A stretch of 64,000 nucleotides of DNA, from NCBI RefSeq assembly GCF_011612265.2, contig NZ_CP050134.2, forward strand, positions 310,001 to 374,000. The letters run 5' to 3'. The notes under the pieces are model-generated. The model worked only from the letters and a program-made list of their open reading frames with translations, was not told where the DNA came from and did not search any database. Origin of the DNA: Corynebacterium matruchotii (lineage in GTDB: Bacteria; Actinomycetota; Actinomycetes; Mycobacteriales; Mycobacteriaceae). Position numbers and translations under genes: made by a program. Of the stretch, positions 35,798 to 44,584 are shown one piece after another; the stretch's first letter is position 1, and each line of letters starts with the position of its first letter.

Positions 35798-36322
35798 TTA
35801 CCCAGGATCGGGGTGAAACAACATGAGTGCTTGCTGAGTCAATTGTTGCCGCTGCTGAGGTGATAGGGAAAACCCGTTGATATGATCGTGAACCCATAGG
35901 CCGTCCGCGATGATTTGTAGCAGGTAGTGGTCGGAGTCGTCCGGTGAGGCGCTCCATCGGGCCATGACGTCGAGCCAGGGTTGGAGCATTTCCGGGTTGT
36001 CGGCGGCGTCCAGAGTCATGCGTAAGTCCGCCAGGGTGGCAGATTGCGACATGACCAGGAAACTTGCGCGGATTCGTTCCCGCTCGCCTACCTCGTGCGC
36101 GGGCCCGCCCGCCAGCTCCACCATTTTTTCTTCCCATTGCGCGGCCAGAAACCGGTTGATTTCGAGCAGTAATGTTTGCCGGGATGGGAAATAGTAGATG
36201 AGCCCCGACTTGCTCAGGCCCGATTCCGCCGCCAGCGACTCGTAGGTGAGGGCGGCGAGTCCCTGCTTTTCGACGATCGTCATCGCCGACCGTAGTACAT
36301 GTTCTTTTTTACTCGTGCGCAT
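35798..36322 (-). CDS. cgmR: TetR-family repressor, CgmR-like
   Basis: 174 residues from ATG 36322 (MRTSKKEHVL); a longer open frame reaches 36373. The N-terminal helix-turn-helix (TYESLAAESGLSKSGLIYYFPSRQTLLLE) closely resembles CgmR of C. glutamicum, a multidrug-binding repressor of the neighbouring MFS exporter gene. The start overlaps the end of cgmA by 14 bases. A palindrome upstream of cgmA is the likely operator. The effector is probably a cationic drug or polyamine, by family knowledge. Confidence 0.85.
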   Translation of the reverse strand: MRTSKKEHVLRSAMTIVEKQGLAALTYESLAAESGLSKSGLIYYFPSRQTLLLEINRFLAAQWEEKMVELAGGPAHEVGERERIRASFLVMSQSATLADLRMTLDAADNPEMLQPWLDVMARWSASPDDSDHYLLQIIADGLWVHDHINGFSLSPQQRQQLTQQALMLFHPDPG

Positions 36323-37781
36323 AGTCGGTTTCTTTCGGATTATTGTGGAGGAGCCATGCCGTGATGCCGGCAACCGTGGCCGAAACGGCCGCCACTACCA
36401 GCATGACCAGGGTGAACCCGGAGTTGAATGCGGCGTAGGCGGCGTCGAAAAGCTGCGGGTTGGCCAGGCCGGATTCAAAGCTGTCGGCAACCTGGGCGGG
36501 GGCGAACCAGGAATAAAATAATTGCATCAACGAACCTAAAACCGCCACCGATAGGAGCGTTCCGAACTCATAGGATACTTCTTCCATTGCGGAGGCCATG
36601 CCGGAGTAGCGTGGATGGGCGGAGCCGATGATGGCGGTCGAGGACACGGACATGACCAGGCCGGCGCCGGCGCCCGCGGCAATGAGGCTGCCAATGAACA
36701 GCCCGAGGGAATCAGTGCCAATCGCCCACATGCAGAGGGCGGCGCCGGCGGCGATAATGGCGAAGCCGCCACTGATGAGGGGTCGGAACCCGATTCTGCT
36801 GAGCATGATGCCGCCCAGGACCGAGGTGGGGATCGCGGCGATGGCCCCGGCCGCGGTGACGAGTCCGGCCGCCAGGGGTGTGAATCCTTCGCCCAGCTGG
36901 AATCGTTGGGTGGTCAGCAGTTCGGTTCCTGACAGGGCAAACATGGCAAACCCCGCGCTGAGGACGCCGGCGGTGAATACCTTGTTCTGAAACACCGTGA
37001 GCACCAGGAGGGGTTCGGCGAGGAATCGTTGCCGGCGGGCAAACAGCCAGCCGCCGCCGATGAGGGCTGCGGTGGCGCCGCCGATGATCCCCAGGTCGAT
37101 GGGGGAGTGGGTGGCCTCTTTGATTATCATGACCAGGCCCATCATGGCCACCATGGCCCAAAACGATGAGAGGAAATCCCATTGTCGCTCGGGGTTGGGC
37201 GCGTTGGGGGGTGCGATGGTTGTGGTGCCGATGACGGCAATAATCACCACGGGAAGGTTGATGAGGAACACGGAGCCCCACCAAAAATGTTCCAGGAGGA
37301 GTCCGCCGATGACCGGCCCGGAGGCGGCGCCCAGGGTGGCGGTGGCGCCCCAAATCCCGATGGCGGTGTTGCGTTCTTGCACGTTGGTGAAGGTGGTACG
37401 CAGCAGCGACAGGGTGGCGGGCATCATGGTGGCGGCGCCAATGCCGAAGAGGGCTCGGGCGGCGATGAGGATTTCAGGGTTGGGGGCGAAGGCGGCCACG
37501 AGTGCGGCAACGCCGAAAATACTGAGGCCGATTTCGAACATTCGGCGATGACCGATCTTATCCCCCAGGGTTCCGGTGCCGAGCAGGAGGCCGGACAGGA
37601 CCAGGGGATACATGTTGATGATCCACAGTGCTTCCAGGCTGGTGGTGTGCAGGCTGGTTTTCAGTGTTGGGAGCGCGGTGTACAGGATGGAGTTATCGAC
37701 GCCGATCATAAACAGGCCAAGGGAGATAACCCCAAGGAAGACCCATCGGGTGGAATTTTTGTTGGTGGTGGCCACATCCAT
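36309..37781 (-). CDS. cgmA: MFS multidrug/diamine exporter (DHA2), CgmA-like
   Basis: 490 residues with 14 transmembrane segments of the DHA2 (drug:H+ antiporter) family. Visible motifs: GTLGDKIGHRRMFEIGL (motif A, loop 2-3), ALFGIGAATMMPATLSLLR and GPVIGGLLLEHFWWGSVF (motif C). The C. glutamicum orthologue next to cgmR exports cadaverine and several drugs. First gene of a four-gene operon and repressed, presumably, by the adjacent TetR. Confidence 0.85.
   Translation of the reverse strand: MDVATTNKNSTRWVFLGVISLGLFMIGVDNSILYTALPTLKTSLHTTSLEALWIINMYPLVLSGLLLGTGTLGDKIGHRRMFEIGLSIFGVAALVAAFAPNPEILIAARALFGIGAATMMPATLSLLRTTFTNVQERNTAIGIWGATATLGAASGPVIGGLLLEHFWWGSVFLINLPVVIIAVIGTTTIAPPNAPNPERQWDFLSSFWAMVAMMGLVMIIKEATHSPIDLGIIGGATAALIGGGWLFARRQRFLAEPLLVLTVFQNKVFTAGVLSAGFAMFALSGTELLTTQRFQLGEGFTPLAAGLVTAAGAIAAIPTSVLGGIMLSRIGFRPLISGGFAIIAAGAALCMWAIGTDSLGLFIGSLIAAGAGAGLVMSVSSTAIIGSAHPRYSGMASAMEEVSYEFGTLLSVAVLGSLMQLFYSWFAPAQVADSFESGLANPQLFDAAYAAFNSGFTLVMLVVAAVSATVAGITAWLLHNNPKETDYAHE
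36441..36453 (-). repeat. Dispersed 13-mer, GCTTTTCGACGCC
   Basis: Exact copy on the coding strand of cgmA, encoding L-F-D-A. Confidence 0.65.
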
Positions 37782-37787
37782 GAGCCG

Positions 37788-37815
37788 TAACTATACCGAA
37801 CGTACGTTACAGTTA
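37788..37815 (-). promoter_or_regulatory. Probable CgmR operator upstream of cgmA
   Basis: Perfect 10-bp palindrome AACGTACGTT (37799-37808) flanked by TAACT and AGTTA, 18 bases upstream of the cgmA start. Position and dyad fit a TetR-type operator for autoregulation of the cgmA-cgmR operon. Confidence 0.6.
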
Positions 37816-37879
37816 TCAAACTCACAGAACGATATGGTGATAGTAAATCAAAGTGCGAATTAGGCGTCAGTAAGGAACA

Positions 37880-38593
37880 ATGAACCGTATGAAAGAAAAC
37901 TCCACCAAAGTGCTCGTTGTCGACGATGAGCCCAACATTGTCGAATTACTCACCGTCAGCCTCAAATTCCAGGGTTTTGAGGTCGCCACCGCCACCTCTG
38001 GCCTGCAGGCGCTTGAAGTCGCCCCCGAGTTTAAGCCCGACGCCTTCATCCTTGACGTCATGATGCCCGGCATGGATGGTTTCGAACTTCTCCCCAAGCT
38101 GCGTGCCCTAGGATTCGAAGGCCCGGTCCTGTTCCTCACCGCCAAGGACGCAGTGGAACATCGCATTCACGGCTTGACCATTGGTGCCGACGATTACGTG
38201 ACCAAGCCGTTCTCCCTGGAAGAGGTGATTACCCGCCTCCGGGTGATTCTGCGGCGCGGCGCCCAGGTTGCCGAGGAAGTCGAGGACGATAATGTGCTTA
38301 CCTACGACGATTTGGTGCTGAACGACGACACCCACGAGGTCACCAAGGGCGGCACCGTGGTGGAATTATCCCCCACCGAATTCAACCTCCTGCGCTATCT
38401 CATGCTGAACGCGGAGGTGGTGCTGTCGAAACCCAAGATCCTCGATAACGTGTGGCACTACGATTTCGGCGGCGACGGCAATGTGGTGGAATCGTACATC
38501 TCCTACCTGCGTCGCAAAATCGACACCGGTGATGTGCCCCTGATTCACACCGTGCGTGGTGTGGGCTATGTGCTGCGGAAACCACGGGTATAA
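37880..38593 (+). CDS. phoR: Response regulator PhoR (phosphate starvation; PhoP-like)
   Basis: 237 residues. Receiver domain with acidic pair DDEP and phosphorylation site Asp59 in FILDVMMPGMDG, Lys in YVTKPFS (about 109), and a winged-helix DNA-binding domain of the OmpR type ending HTVRGVGYVLRKPR. It is very similar to M. tuberculosis PhoP; in C. glutamicum the orthologous pair is called PhoR (regulator) and PhoS (kinase) and controls the phosphate-starvation response. An internal ATG at 37889 is an alternative start. The kinase gene follows after 24 bases. Confidence 0.9.
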   Translation: MNRMKENSTKVLVVDDEPNIVELLTVSLKFQGFEVATATSGLQALEVAPEFKPDAFILDVMMPGMDGFELLPKLRALGFEGPVLFLTAKDAVEHRIHGLTIGADDYVTKPFSLEEVITRLRVILRRGAQVAEEVEDDNVLTYDDLVLNDDTHEVTKGGTVVELSPTEFNLLRYLMLNAEVVLSKPKILDNVWHYDFGGDGNVVESYISYLRRKIDTGDVPLIHTVRGVGYVLRKPRV

Positions 38594-38617
38594 CAGTATT
38601 TCAAGGAACGATCTGGC

Positions 38618-40093
38618 ATGACACAAGAACTCCAAGAAACGCCGCAAGAATCGCAACAACCGCGAGAGCCGCAGCCGGAGTCGTCGCAAAGTAAGAAAAA
38701 AGCAAAGAAGGGCGGGCGGGCCCAGCGGGGACAACGAATGGGCATACCGCTGCGAGTTTCCCTGCTTTTTGTCACCGTCATCGTTGCCGGTGTCGGGCTG
38801 CTAGCCAGTGCCGTCGCCATCCAACAAGCCATGTATGAGGTGGCGTTTTCGCGGGTTGACGAGGACTTGGAGTGGGGGTTGAAAGGGTGGGCGCGCAACG
38901 AACAACTGTACCAATACGACGATCGGTATGTGAGCGTTCTACCCTCGGATTTTTTCGTTTACCGGCTCTATAAAGAAGGCGAATATCGGGTACAAAACGG
39001 CTATAAAGAGGTTTCGTTGCCCGCCATGCGGGAAATACAATTCGACGGCAAAGCCCACACCGTCAAATCGCAGGATGGGCAAACCGACTGGCGGGTACTC
39101 GCCGGCACCTATGAGGACTCCATCATTGTTATCGGCAAGCAGGTCCGCAACGAACAAATCCTGCTGAATAAGCTCGTGGCCGGCCAAATCCGCATCGGCA
39201 TCGCCGTGCTATTCCTGATCGGAGTGCTGGGCTACTTCGTGATCCGACGCACCCTGGGGCCCCTGCGGAAAGTGGAGGAAACCGCCAAGGCCATTGCCAA
39301 CGGCGACCTGGATCGCCGCGCCCCCGTGCTGCCGGAAAACACCGAGGTTGGTGCCCTTTCTCATTCCATGAACGTGATGCTGGAGCAGCTTCAGGCATCC
39401 ATCGTGGAACTGCAATCCAAGGAAACCCAAATGCGGCGCTTCCTAGGTGACGCCTCGCACGAGTTACGCACCCCACTGACCAGCGTCAAAGGGTACGCGG
39501 AACTATACCGGTCAGGTGCCACCACCGACGCCACCATGGTGATGAAAAAGATAGAGGAAGAGGCCGCCCGCATGAGCTTACTGGTGGAAGACCTGCTCAG
39601 CCTCACCCGCAGCGAAGAAGCCCGATTCGACGAAGCCCCGGTAGACATGCTGGCCCTGGGATTGTCAGTGGTGGGGTCGCTTCGGGCCGCCTACCCGGAG
39701 CGCAGCATCGAGGTGGATGCCAAGGCGACCGACATGCCCATGGTGATGGGGGACACGGCCCGGCTGCACCAGGTGCTCACCAACCTTATTGTCAACAGTC
39801 TCAAACACGGTGGCGAGGAAGCTAAAGCGCGATTGAGTATCGACACGGATGATAACCACGTCATACTGGAGGTTTCCGACGACGGCGTGGGGGTACAGGA
39901 AGCCGACCTGCCACACATTTTCGAACGCTTCTACCGGGCGGACACGTCCCGAACCCGGGCGACCGGTGGCTCCGGGTTGGGGCTGGCGATTGTGAAAACT
40001 ATCGTGGAGGCCCACCAGGGCGCCATTAGCGTCGAAAGCACTGTTGGCGAAGGCACCTCGTTCCGCATTGTGCTGCCAAAACTAGCCTCCTAG
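38618..40093 (+). CDS. phoS: Sensor histidine kinase PhoS
   Basis: 491 residues. A charged N-terminal extension rich in Gln/Glu (1-30) is followed by a transmembrane helix (about 44-66), an extracytoplasmic sensor (about 70-185) and a second helix (about 188-210). Then come HAMP (VEETAKAIANGDLDRRAP), the His phosphoacceptor in DASHELRTPL (about 284), and the ATPase with N, G1 (SDDGVGVQ) and G2 (GGSGLGLAI) boxes. Typical PhoR-type sensor kinase; partner of the regulator just upstream. Confidence 0.9.
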   Translation: MTQELQETPQESQQPREPQPESSQSKKKAKKGGRAQRGQRMGIPLRVSLLFVTVIVAGVGLLASAVAIQQAMYEVAFSRVDEDLEWGLKGWARNEQLYQYDDRYVSVLPSDFFVYRLYKEGEYRVQNGYKEVSLPAMREIQFDGKAHTVKSQDGQTDWRVLAGTYEDSIIVIGKQVRNEQILLNKLVAGQIRIGIAVLFLIGVLGYFVIRRTLGPLRKVEETAKAIANGDLDRRAPVLPENTEVGALSHSMNVMLEQLQASIVELQSKETQMRRFLGDASHELRTPLTSVKGYAELYRSGATTDATMVMKKIEEEAARMSLLVEDLLSLTRSEEARFDEAPVDMLALGLSVVGSLRAAYPERSIEVDAKATDMPMVMGDTARLHQVLTNLIVNSLKHGGEEAKARLSIDTDDNHVILEVSDDGVGVQEADLPHIFERFYRADTSRTRATGGSGLGLAIVKTIVEAHQGAISVESTVGEGTSFRIVLPKLAS

Positions 40094-40139
40094 ATGGTCC
40101 CGGTGCCCAGCGGCGCAGGGGTGCAGGCGGTGGGTCAGG

Positions 40140-40565
40140 TTAGGCGGACTCGGCGGGGTTCGTCTTGGCGAGCTCGGCGCGCAGCGCGCTGGCGGCCGCA
40201 TCCATCTTCGCCGGGTCGGTGTCATTCATGCCGATGACCTTCGAGAAGTCATAGTCGCTCATCTTGCTGGTGGGGAACACGTGAATATGGGTGTGAGGCA
40301 CATCAAACCCGGCGATGATATACCCCGCCCGTGGCGCATCAAACACCTTGATGATCGCCTGACCGACACGCTGCGCCACGGCATTGAGCTTCGCCCACAC
40401 CTCCGGCGGCAGGTCCGTCCACCTATCCACCTCCTGCACCGGCACCACCAGGGTGTGCCCATAAGCCAACGGTTCGATAGTGAGAAACGCCACAATATCG
40501 TCGTCGCGGTACACAAACCGGCCGGGGATCTCACCACGAATGATCTTGCTGAAAATACTAGACAT
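40140..40565 (-). CDS. HIT-family nucleotide hydrolase
   Basis: 141 residues from ATG 40565 (MSSIFSKIIRGEIPG), the usual HIT start; the frame is open further upstream without support. The histidine triad is HTHIHVFP (about 96-103) in VPHTHIHVFP. These enzymes hydrolyse nucleotide phosphoramidates such as AMP-lysine. A short acidic C-terminal extension follows. Divergent from purD. Confidence 0.9.
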   Translation of the reverse strand: MSSIFSKIIRGEIPGRFVYRDDDIVAFLTIEPLAYGHTLVVPVQEVDRWTDLPPEVWAKLNAVAQRVGQAIIKVFDAPRAGYIIAGFDVPHTHIHVFPTSKMSDYDFSKVIGMNDTDPAKMDAAASALRAELAKTNPAESA

Positions 40566-40657
40566 GGTTTCCCAGCTTACCGGCACCCGGCGGGCATGCG
40601 TCGCACACATATGCCGATCCATAACGGCCTGAACAGCATCCTTTACAATAATGAACC

Positions 40658-41929
40658 ATGCGCATTCTAGTACTTGGTTCGGGCGCCCGCGAACACGCCC
40701 TAGTGTTAAGCCTGTTTCACGATCCCGCCGTCGACGATATTCACGTTGCCCCCGGTAACGTCGGCATGAAACCACTGGCCACACTCCACAGCGAGGTCAC
40801 CCGCATCGACGATCCGGACACCGTGGTGGCGTTGGCGCGCGACATTGCCGCTGACCTGGTGGTCATTGGCCCGGAAATTCCCCTGGTGGCGGGGGTTGCC
40901 GATGCGCTGCGATCCGCAGGGTTTCTGGTGTTCGGGCCCAATAAGGCAGCTGCCCGCATCGAGGGCTCCAAGGCATTCGCCAAGGATGTCATGGCCGCGG
41001 CCGGGGTGCGAACCGCCCGCAGCGAACAGCTGACCAGCGAGCTTTCCGACAGTGAGATCGAATCCGCCCTGGACCGCTTCGGCCCGCACTATGTGGTCAA
41101 GGACGATGGACTGGCCGGTGGCAAAGGAGTGGTGGTTACCGACGACCGCACCGCGGCCCGGGCACACGTGGATGCGGTCCTGGCGGCGGGCAACCCCGTG
41201 CTTTTGGAGTCATTCCTGACTGGCCCCGAAGTGTCCCTGTTTTGTTTAGTCGATGGGGAAACTGTGGTTCCCTTAATCCCCGCTCAGGATCACAAACGGG
41301 TAGGAGACGGCGACCAAGGCCCCAATACGGGTGGGATGGGGGCGTACTGCCCGCTGCCCTGGCTGCCGGCCGATGGGGTGCGCCGAATTGTGGACGAGGT
41401 GTGTGTGCCGGTGGCAAAAGAACTTGTGCGGCGGGGGTGCGCCTATTCCGGTCTGTTGTATGCCGGGTTGGCTTGGGGGCCGGACGGTCCCGCGGTGGTG
41501 GAATTCAACTGCCGCTTCGGCGACCCTGAAACCCAGGCGGTCTTGGCGCTGCTCAAAACCCCACTTGGCGAGGTCCTGCATGCCGTGGCGGCGGGGACAC
41601 TGGCCGACCTGCCGCCACTGGAATGGTACGACGAGTATGCGGTCACCGTGGTGTTGGCCGCCGAAGGCTACCCAGAGCACCCCCATTTAGGTGAGGTGAT
41701 TACGGGTGCGTCAGACAAGAGTGCGGTTCGGCATGCCGGAACCGCCTATAACGAGGCGGGGGAGCTGGTTTCTGCCGGCGGCCGGGTGCTCAACGTGATT
41801 GGCACGGGGGCAACGCTTGCCGACGCTCGGGATGCGGCGTACTCGGTCTTGTCCGAAATTACCCTCCCTGGTGGCCACTACCGAAGCGACATTGCCCTGC
41901 CGGCAGTCCTGGGTAATATTTCAGTCTAA
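40658..41929 (+). CDS. purD: Phosphoribosylamine-glycine ligase
   Basis: 423 residues. PurD ligates glycine to phosphoribosylamine, the second step of purine synthesis. It has the N-terminal Rossmann region ([13 protein letters not shown]), the ATP-grasp core ([16 protein letters not shown]) and the signature motif NTGGMGAY. Length matches the family. A terminator follows the stop. Confidence 0.94.
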   Translation: MRILVLGSGAREHALVLSLFHDPAVDDIHVAPGNVGMKPLATLHSEVTRIDDPDTVVALARDIAADLVVIGPEIPLVAGVADALRSAGFLVFGPNKAAARIEGSKAFAKDVMAAAGVRTARSEQLTSELSDSEIESALDRFGPHYVVKDDGLAGGKGVVVTDDRTAARAHVDAVLAAGNPVLLESFLTGPEVSLFCLVDGETVVPLIPAQDHKRVGDGDQGPNTGGMGAYCPLPWLPADGVRRIVDEVCVPVAKELVRRGCAYSGLLYAGLAWGPDGPAVVEFNCRFGDPETQAVLALLKTPLGEVLHAVAAGTLADLPPLEWYDEYAVTVVLAAEGYPEHPHLGEVITGASDKSAVRHAGTAYNEAGELVSAGGRVLNVIGTGATLADARDAAYSVLSEITLPGGHYRSDIALPAVLGNISV

Positions 41930-41942
41930 AAACAGCGATTTA

Positions 41943-41973
41943 AGCCGCCCTGAATTTTCGGGGCGGTTTTCTT
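41943..41973 (+). terminator. Terminator of purD
   Basis: Stem CCGCCC / GGGCGG (41945-41950, 41961-41966) followed by TTTTCTT, 15 bases after the stop codon. Confidence 0.8.
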
Positions 41974-42348
41974 ATTTTATTTATTTTTTGATGACACGCA
42001 CAATATTCACGTCCTTTGCGGATTTAGTGTTACGATTTTTCCGGAGGAGAAAGATTTGCAACTATTGTAAAATACAAATAACAAACTAAGAAGGCTATCA
42101 GGTTTCAACCCGTACGGGGTGAACCGAAATTGCCCCCGTTGACAGGAAACATAAGCTGTTCTTTTCCGATTTATGCAGGAAGAACGGGTTGTATTCGCCT
42201 GTAAAACTTTATGTTAAGCAGCTTAATTGCTAATTAAGAATGCCCCGGGTTGTTGTTGACACCAATATGCCTTGTTAGACTTTTTCCGAAGGATTTACTT
42301 GGGCGGTAAAACACGTGTTTCCGCTTAAAAACAGGGAAGGAATTGCAT
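41974..42348. other. Leader region of the surface-protein gene
   Basis: About 375 AT-rich bases without a gene. It contains a near-perfect 20-base dyad TTCAACCCGTACGGGGTGAA (42104-42123), a candidate operator. A TTGACA box near 42255 may be a -35 element. GGGAAGG, 8 bases before ATG 42349, is the ribosome-binding site. Confidence 0.5.
42104..42123. promoter_or_regulatory. Dyad-symmetric candidate operator upstream of the surface-protein gene
   Basis: TTCA-A-CCCGTACGGG-G-TGAA: 20 bases symmetric except for one central-flank pair, about 225 bases upstream of the start codon. Regulator unknown. Confidence 0.4.
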
Positions 42349-44496
42349 ATGTACAAACCTGTATCTATGCGGAGGACAGCAACTGCATTGGTAGCTGGTG
42401 TTGCGGTCTTCTTTAGTGGTTTGGTAGCTACCCCGGCATACGCACAAAATGCCACCGACAACGCCAATATCACCATCACCGAACTCAAGGTCACGAACGA
42501 CGCCCAGAATGGCGCCGACGAGACCCTGACCGTATGGGATAACGCCACCTTCAACGCCAAGTGGAAGGCAGAAAATGGGGTTAAGAACGGTGAGAAGTTC
42601 ACCGTTAAGTACCCGGCAGAATTCCAGGTCTATGCATCACAAGACTTCAAGCTGGTGGACAAGAACGGCACCGACGGCGGTGACTGCAAGGTTGTCTCGG
42701 ATGAGCAAACCATCGAATGTACCTTTAACAAGGAGTTCGAGGGCCGCGACAACGTTGAAGGCACCCTGACCACCCAGCTGCAGGCCAAGCAAACCCGCGA
42801 TAGCCGCGACGTTGAGCTGGAGGTCAACCACAAGCAAACTACCACCGGCGCTAAGCTGCCCGGCAAGGGTGTCGGTATTGGTGAATCTCACAACCGTCTG
42901 CCCAAAGACATCACCAAGTTCGGGTGGTACACCATCCAGGGCGACGAGGGCTACTGGGTCATCAACATGCCCGGCAAGGACCTGGCCGAATCCAACCAGG
43001 AAACCATCCACGTTGAAGACGAGCTGACCGGCTATGGCCACCAGTACAAGAACTGCAAGGTCGACTTCAACGAGTATGCTGCTACTGACAGCGGCAACGA
43101 CTACAGCATCGACAAGCAAATTGCCGACCACGATAGCCAGGTGAAGAACCTCAATTGCAGCGGCACCAAGATCAGCTTCGACCTGAAGCGTCCTGCTGGT
43201 GGCTGGAAGGCCGACAGCTACTACCGTGCTTCCTACAAGTCGCAGACCGCCGATGGCAATATCGCCCCGGCCGGGGAGAAGACCATCAACAAGGCAAACG
43301 TCCTGGGCAAGGAAGTCACTTCCACCATCCAGCGTGACCAGTACAGCTCCGGCACCATTCAGGGTGTGAAGCGTCAGTCCTTCGAGGTCAAGAAGACCCT
43401 GACCGAACAAAGCCCCACCAGCAAGGTGCCGACCGACACCAAGTTCACCATTCAGGCTGCCTATAAGGCCAACGGCAAGGACGAAACCGAAAAGATCGAG
43501 GTTGGCCTGGACGGCACCCCGGTTTCGGGCAAGAAGGAACTTCCAGTTGGGACCGAAGTGACCCTCTCCGAAATCGAAATGCCGAACGTGGACGGCGTGA
43601 CCTGGGGTGAGCCCAAGTTCACCGCCACCGACAACGGTGATGCCGGCAACGTGACCGTTGCCCCCGACGGCAAGTCCGCAGTGGTCAAGATCAAGGACGG
43701 CGGCAACGTTGGCGTGACCGTGACCAACACCATTTCCTCGGTTACCCCACCTCCGCCCACCAATGGTGGCGGCAACGGCGGCGGTAATGGCGGTGGCAAC
43801 GGTGGCGGTACCGGTGGCGGCAACAGCAAGGGCAAGTCCGACTCTGGTTCCCTGAAGGACTCCGGTTCCTCCGGCGGCCTGCTCGGCGCCCTCCTGGGCG
43901 GATCCTCGCTGCTCAGCGGCTCCTCCTCCGACAAGAGCGGTGAAAACGGCTCCGCTAACGGTTCCTCCGGTGGCGCAGCAGCATCCCAGAGCGGTGGCGC
44001 TGCAGCATCCCAGAGCGCTGGTGCTGGGGCAAGCGGTGGTGCCGCAGCCTCCAAGAGCAAGGACAGCTCCGTAGCCGGCTCCCTCGGCGGTGCTGACAAG
44101 AGCAAGGAGAATGGTTCCCTCGGCGGTGCCCTTGGTGGCTCCGACAAGAGCAAGAGCAGCGAAAGCGGCTCCCTCGCAACCGGCTCCGTGTCCTCCCTGC
44201 TGAACGGCTCCTCCAACTCCGGCCTGGGCAAGTGGGCTTTCCTCCTGCTGCTCGTGCCCGTGCTGGCCGGTGGCCTCGCCCTGCTGCTCGGCGCAATCCC
44301 GGGTATGGCTTCGCCGTTCCAGGCTCTGCAACAGCGCCCGAAGGACAGCAACACCCAAAACAAGGGTCCGAACAAGGACAATAACACCAAGGGTCAGGGT
44401 CCGAAGCAGGACAGCGACACCAAGGGTAAGACTCCTAACGACAAGGCCCTGGATCAGGGTGGCCCGAACCAAGGCAAGAACCTCGGCGAGAAGTAA
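42349..44496 (+). CDS. Large surface adhesin-like protein with DUF5979-type domain and C-terminal membrane anchor
   Basis: 715 residues from ATG 42349 (GGGAAGG upstream); a TTG 6 bases earlier is not needed. Signal peptide ends near AYA-Q. Residues about 30-300 form beta-rich domains like those of MSCRAMM adhesins (NITITELKVTNDAQ, cysteine pairs at about 108/119 and 229/259). Residues about 330-460 resemble DUF5979 repeats (FEVKKTLTEQ ... GVTVTNTIS). A Gly/Asn-rich linker of GGGNGG units (about 470-490) and a Ser/Gly/Ala-rich stalk (to about 620) follow. Then come one transmembrane helix (about 625-650) and a hydrophilic tail of about 65 residues. No LPXTG sortase motif was seen, so anchoring is by the helix. 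Confidence 0.8.
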   Translation: MYKPVSMRRTATALVAGVAVFFSGLVATPAYAQNATDNANITITELKVTNDAQNGADETLTVWDNATFNAKWKAENGVKNGEKFTVKYPAEFQVYASQDFKLVDKNGTDGGDCKVVSDEQTIECTFNKEFEGRDNVEGTLTTQLQAKQTRDSRDVELEVNHKQTTTGAKLPGKGVGIGESHNRLPKDITKFGWYTIQGDEGYWVINMPGKDLAESNQETIHVEDELTGYGHQYKNCKVDFNEYAATDSGNDYSIDKQIADHDSQVKNLNCSGTKISFDLKRPAGGWKADSYYRASYKSQTADGNIAPAGEKTINKANVLGKEVTSTIQRDQYSSGTIQGVKRQSFEVKKTLTEQSPTSKVPTDTKFTIQAAYKANGKDETEKIEVGLDGTPVSGKKELPVGTEVTLSEIEMPNVDGVTWGEPKFTATDNGDAGNVTVAPDGKSAVVKIKDGGNVGVTVTNTISSVTPPPPTNGGGNGGGNGGGNGGGTGGGNSKGKSDSGSLKDSGSSGGLLGALLGGSSLLSGSSSDKSGENGSANGSSGGAAASQSGGAAASQSAGAGASGGAAASKSKDSSVAGSLGGADKSKENGSLGGALGGSDKSKSSESGSLATGSVSSLLNGSSNSGLGKWAFLLLLVPVLAGGLALLLGAIPGMASPFQALQQRPKDSNTQNKGPNKDNNTKGQGPKQDSDTKGKTPNDKALDQGGPNQGKNLGEK
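43762..43826 (+). repeat. Tandem Gly/Asn codon repeat in the surface protein
   Basis: Five or so copies of a 12-base GGTGGCGGCAAC-like unit encoding GGGN. Such runs change length by slippage and set the stalk length. Confidence 0.65.
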
Positions 44497-44536
44497 TACT
44501 CAATAAGTAATACCTCTTGACGCTGATCTTCCAGCA

Positions 44537-44575
44537 CTAAAACCCCCGGTGGCTAAAACGCCCCGGGGGTTTTAG
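44537..44575. terminator. Strong bidirectional terminator after the surface-protein gene
   Basis: Perfect 13-bp stem CTAAAACCCCCGG / CCGGGGGTTTTAG with 13-base loop, bounded by A and T runs, between the surface-protein stop and the aminotransferase start. Confidence 0.85.
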
Positions 44576-44584
44576 CATGGGGTA

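Noticed and set aside
42637..44472. 611-residue minus-strand open frame across the surface-protein gene
   Set aside because: It is a shadow of the repetitive, GC-biased surface-protein gene; no ribosome-binding site and a low-complexity Val/Leu/Gly composition.
44480..44500. LPXTG motif at the end of the surface protein
   Set aside because: None of the C-terminal residues match LPXTG, so the protein is treated as membrane-anchored.
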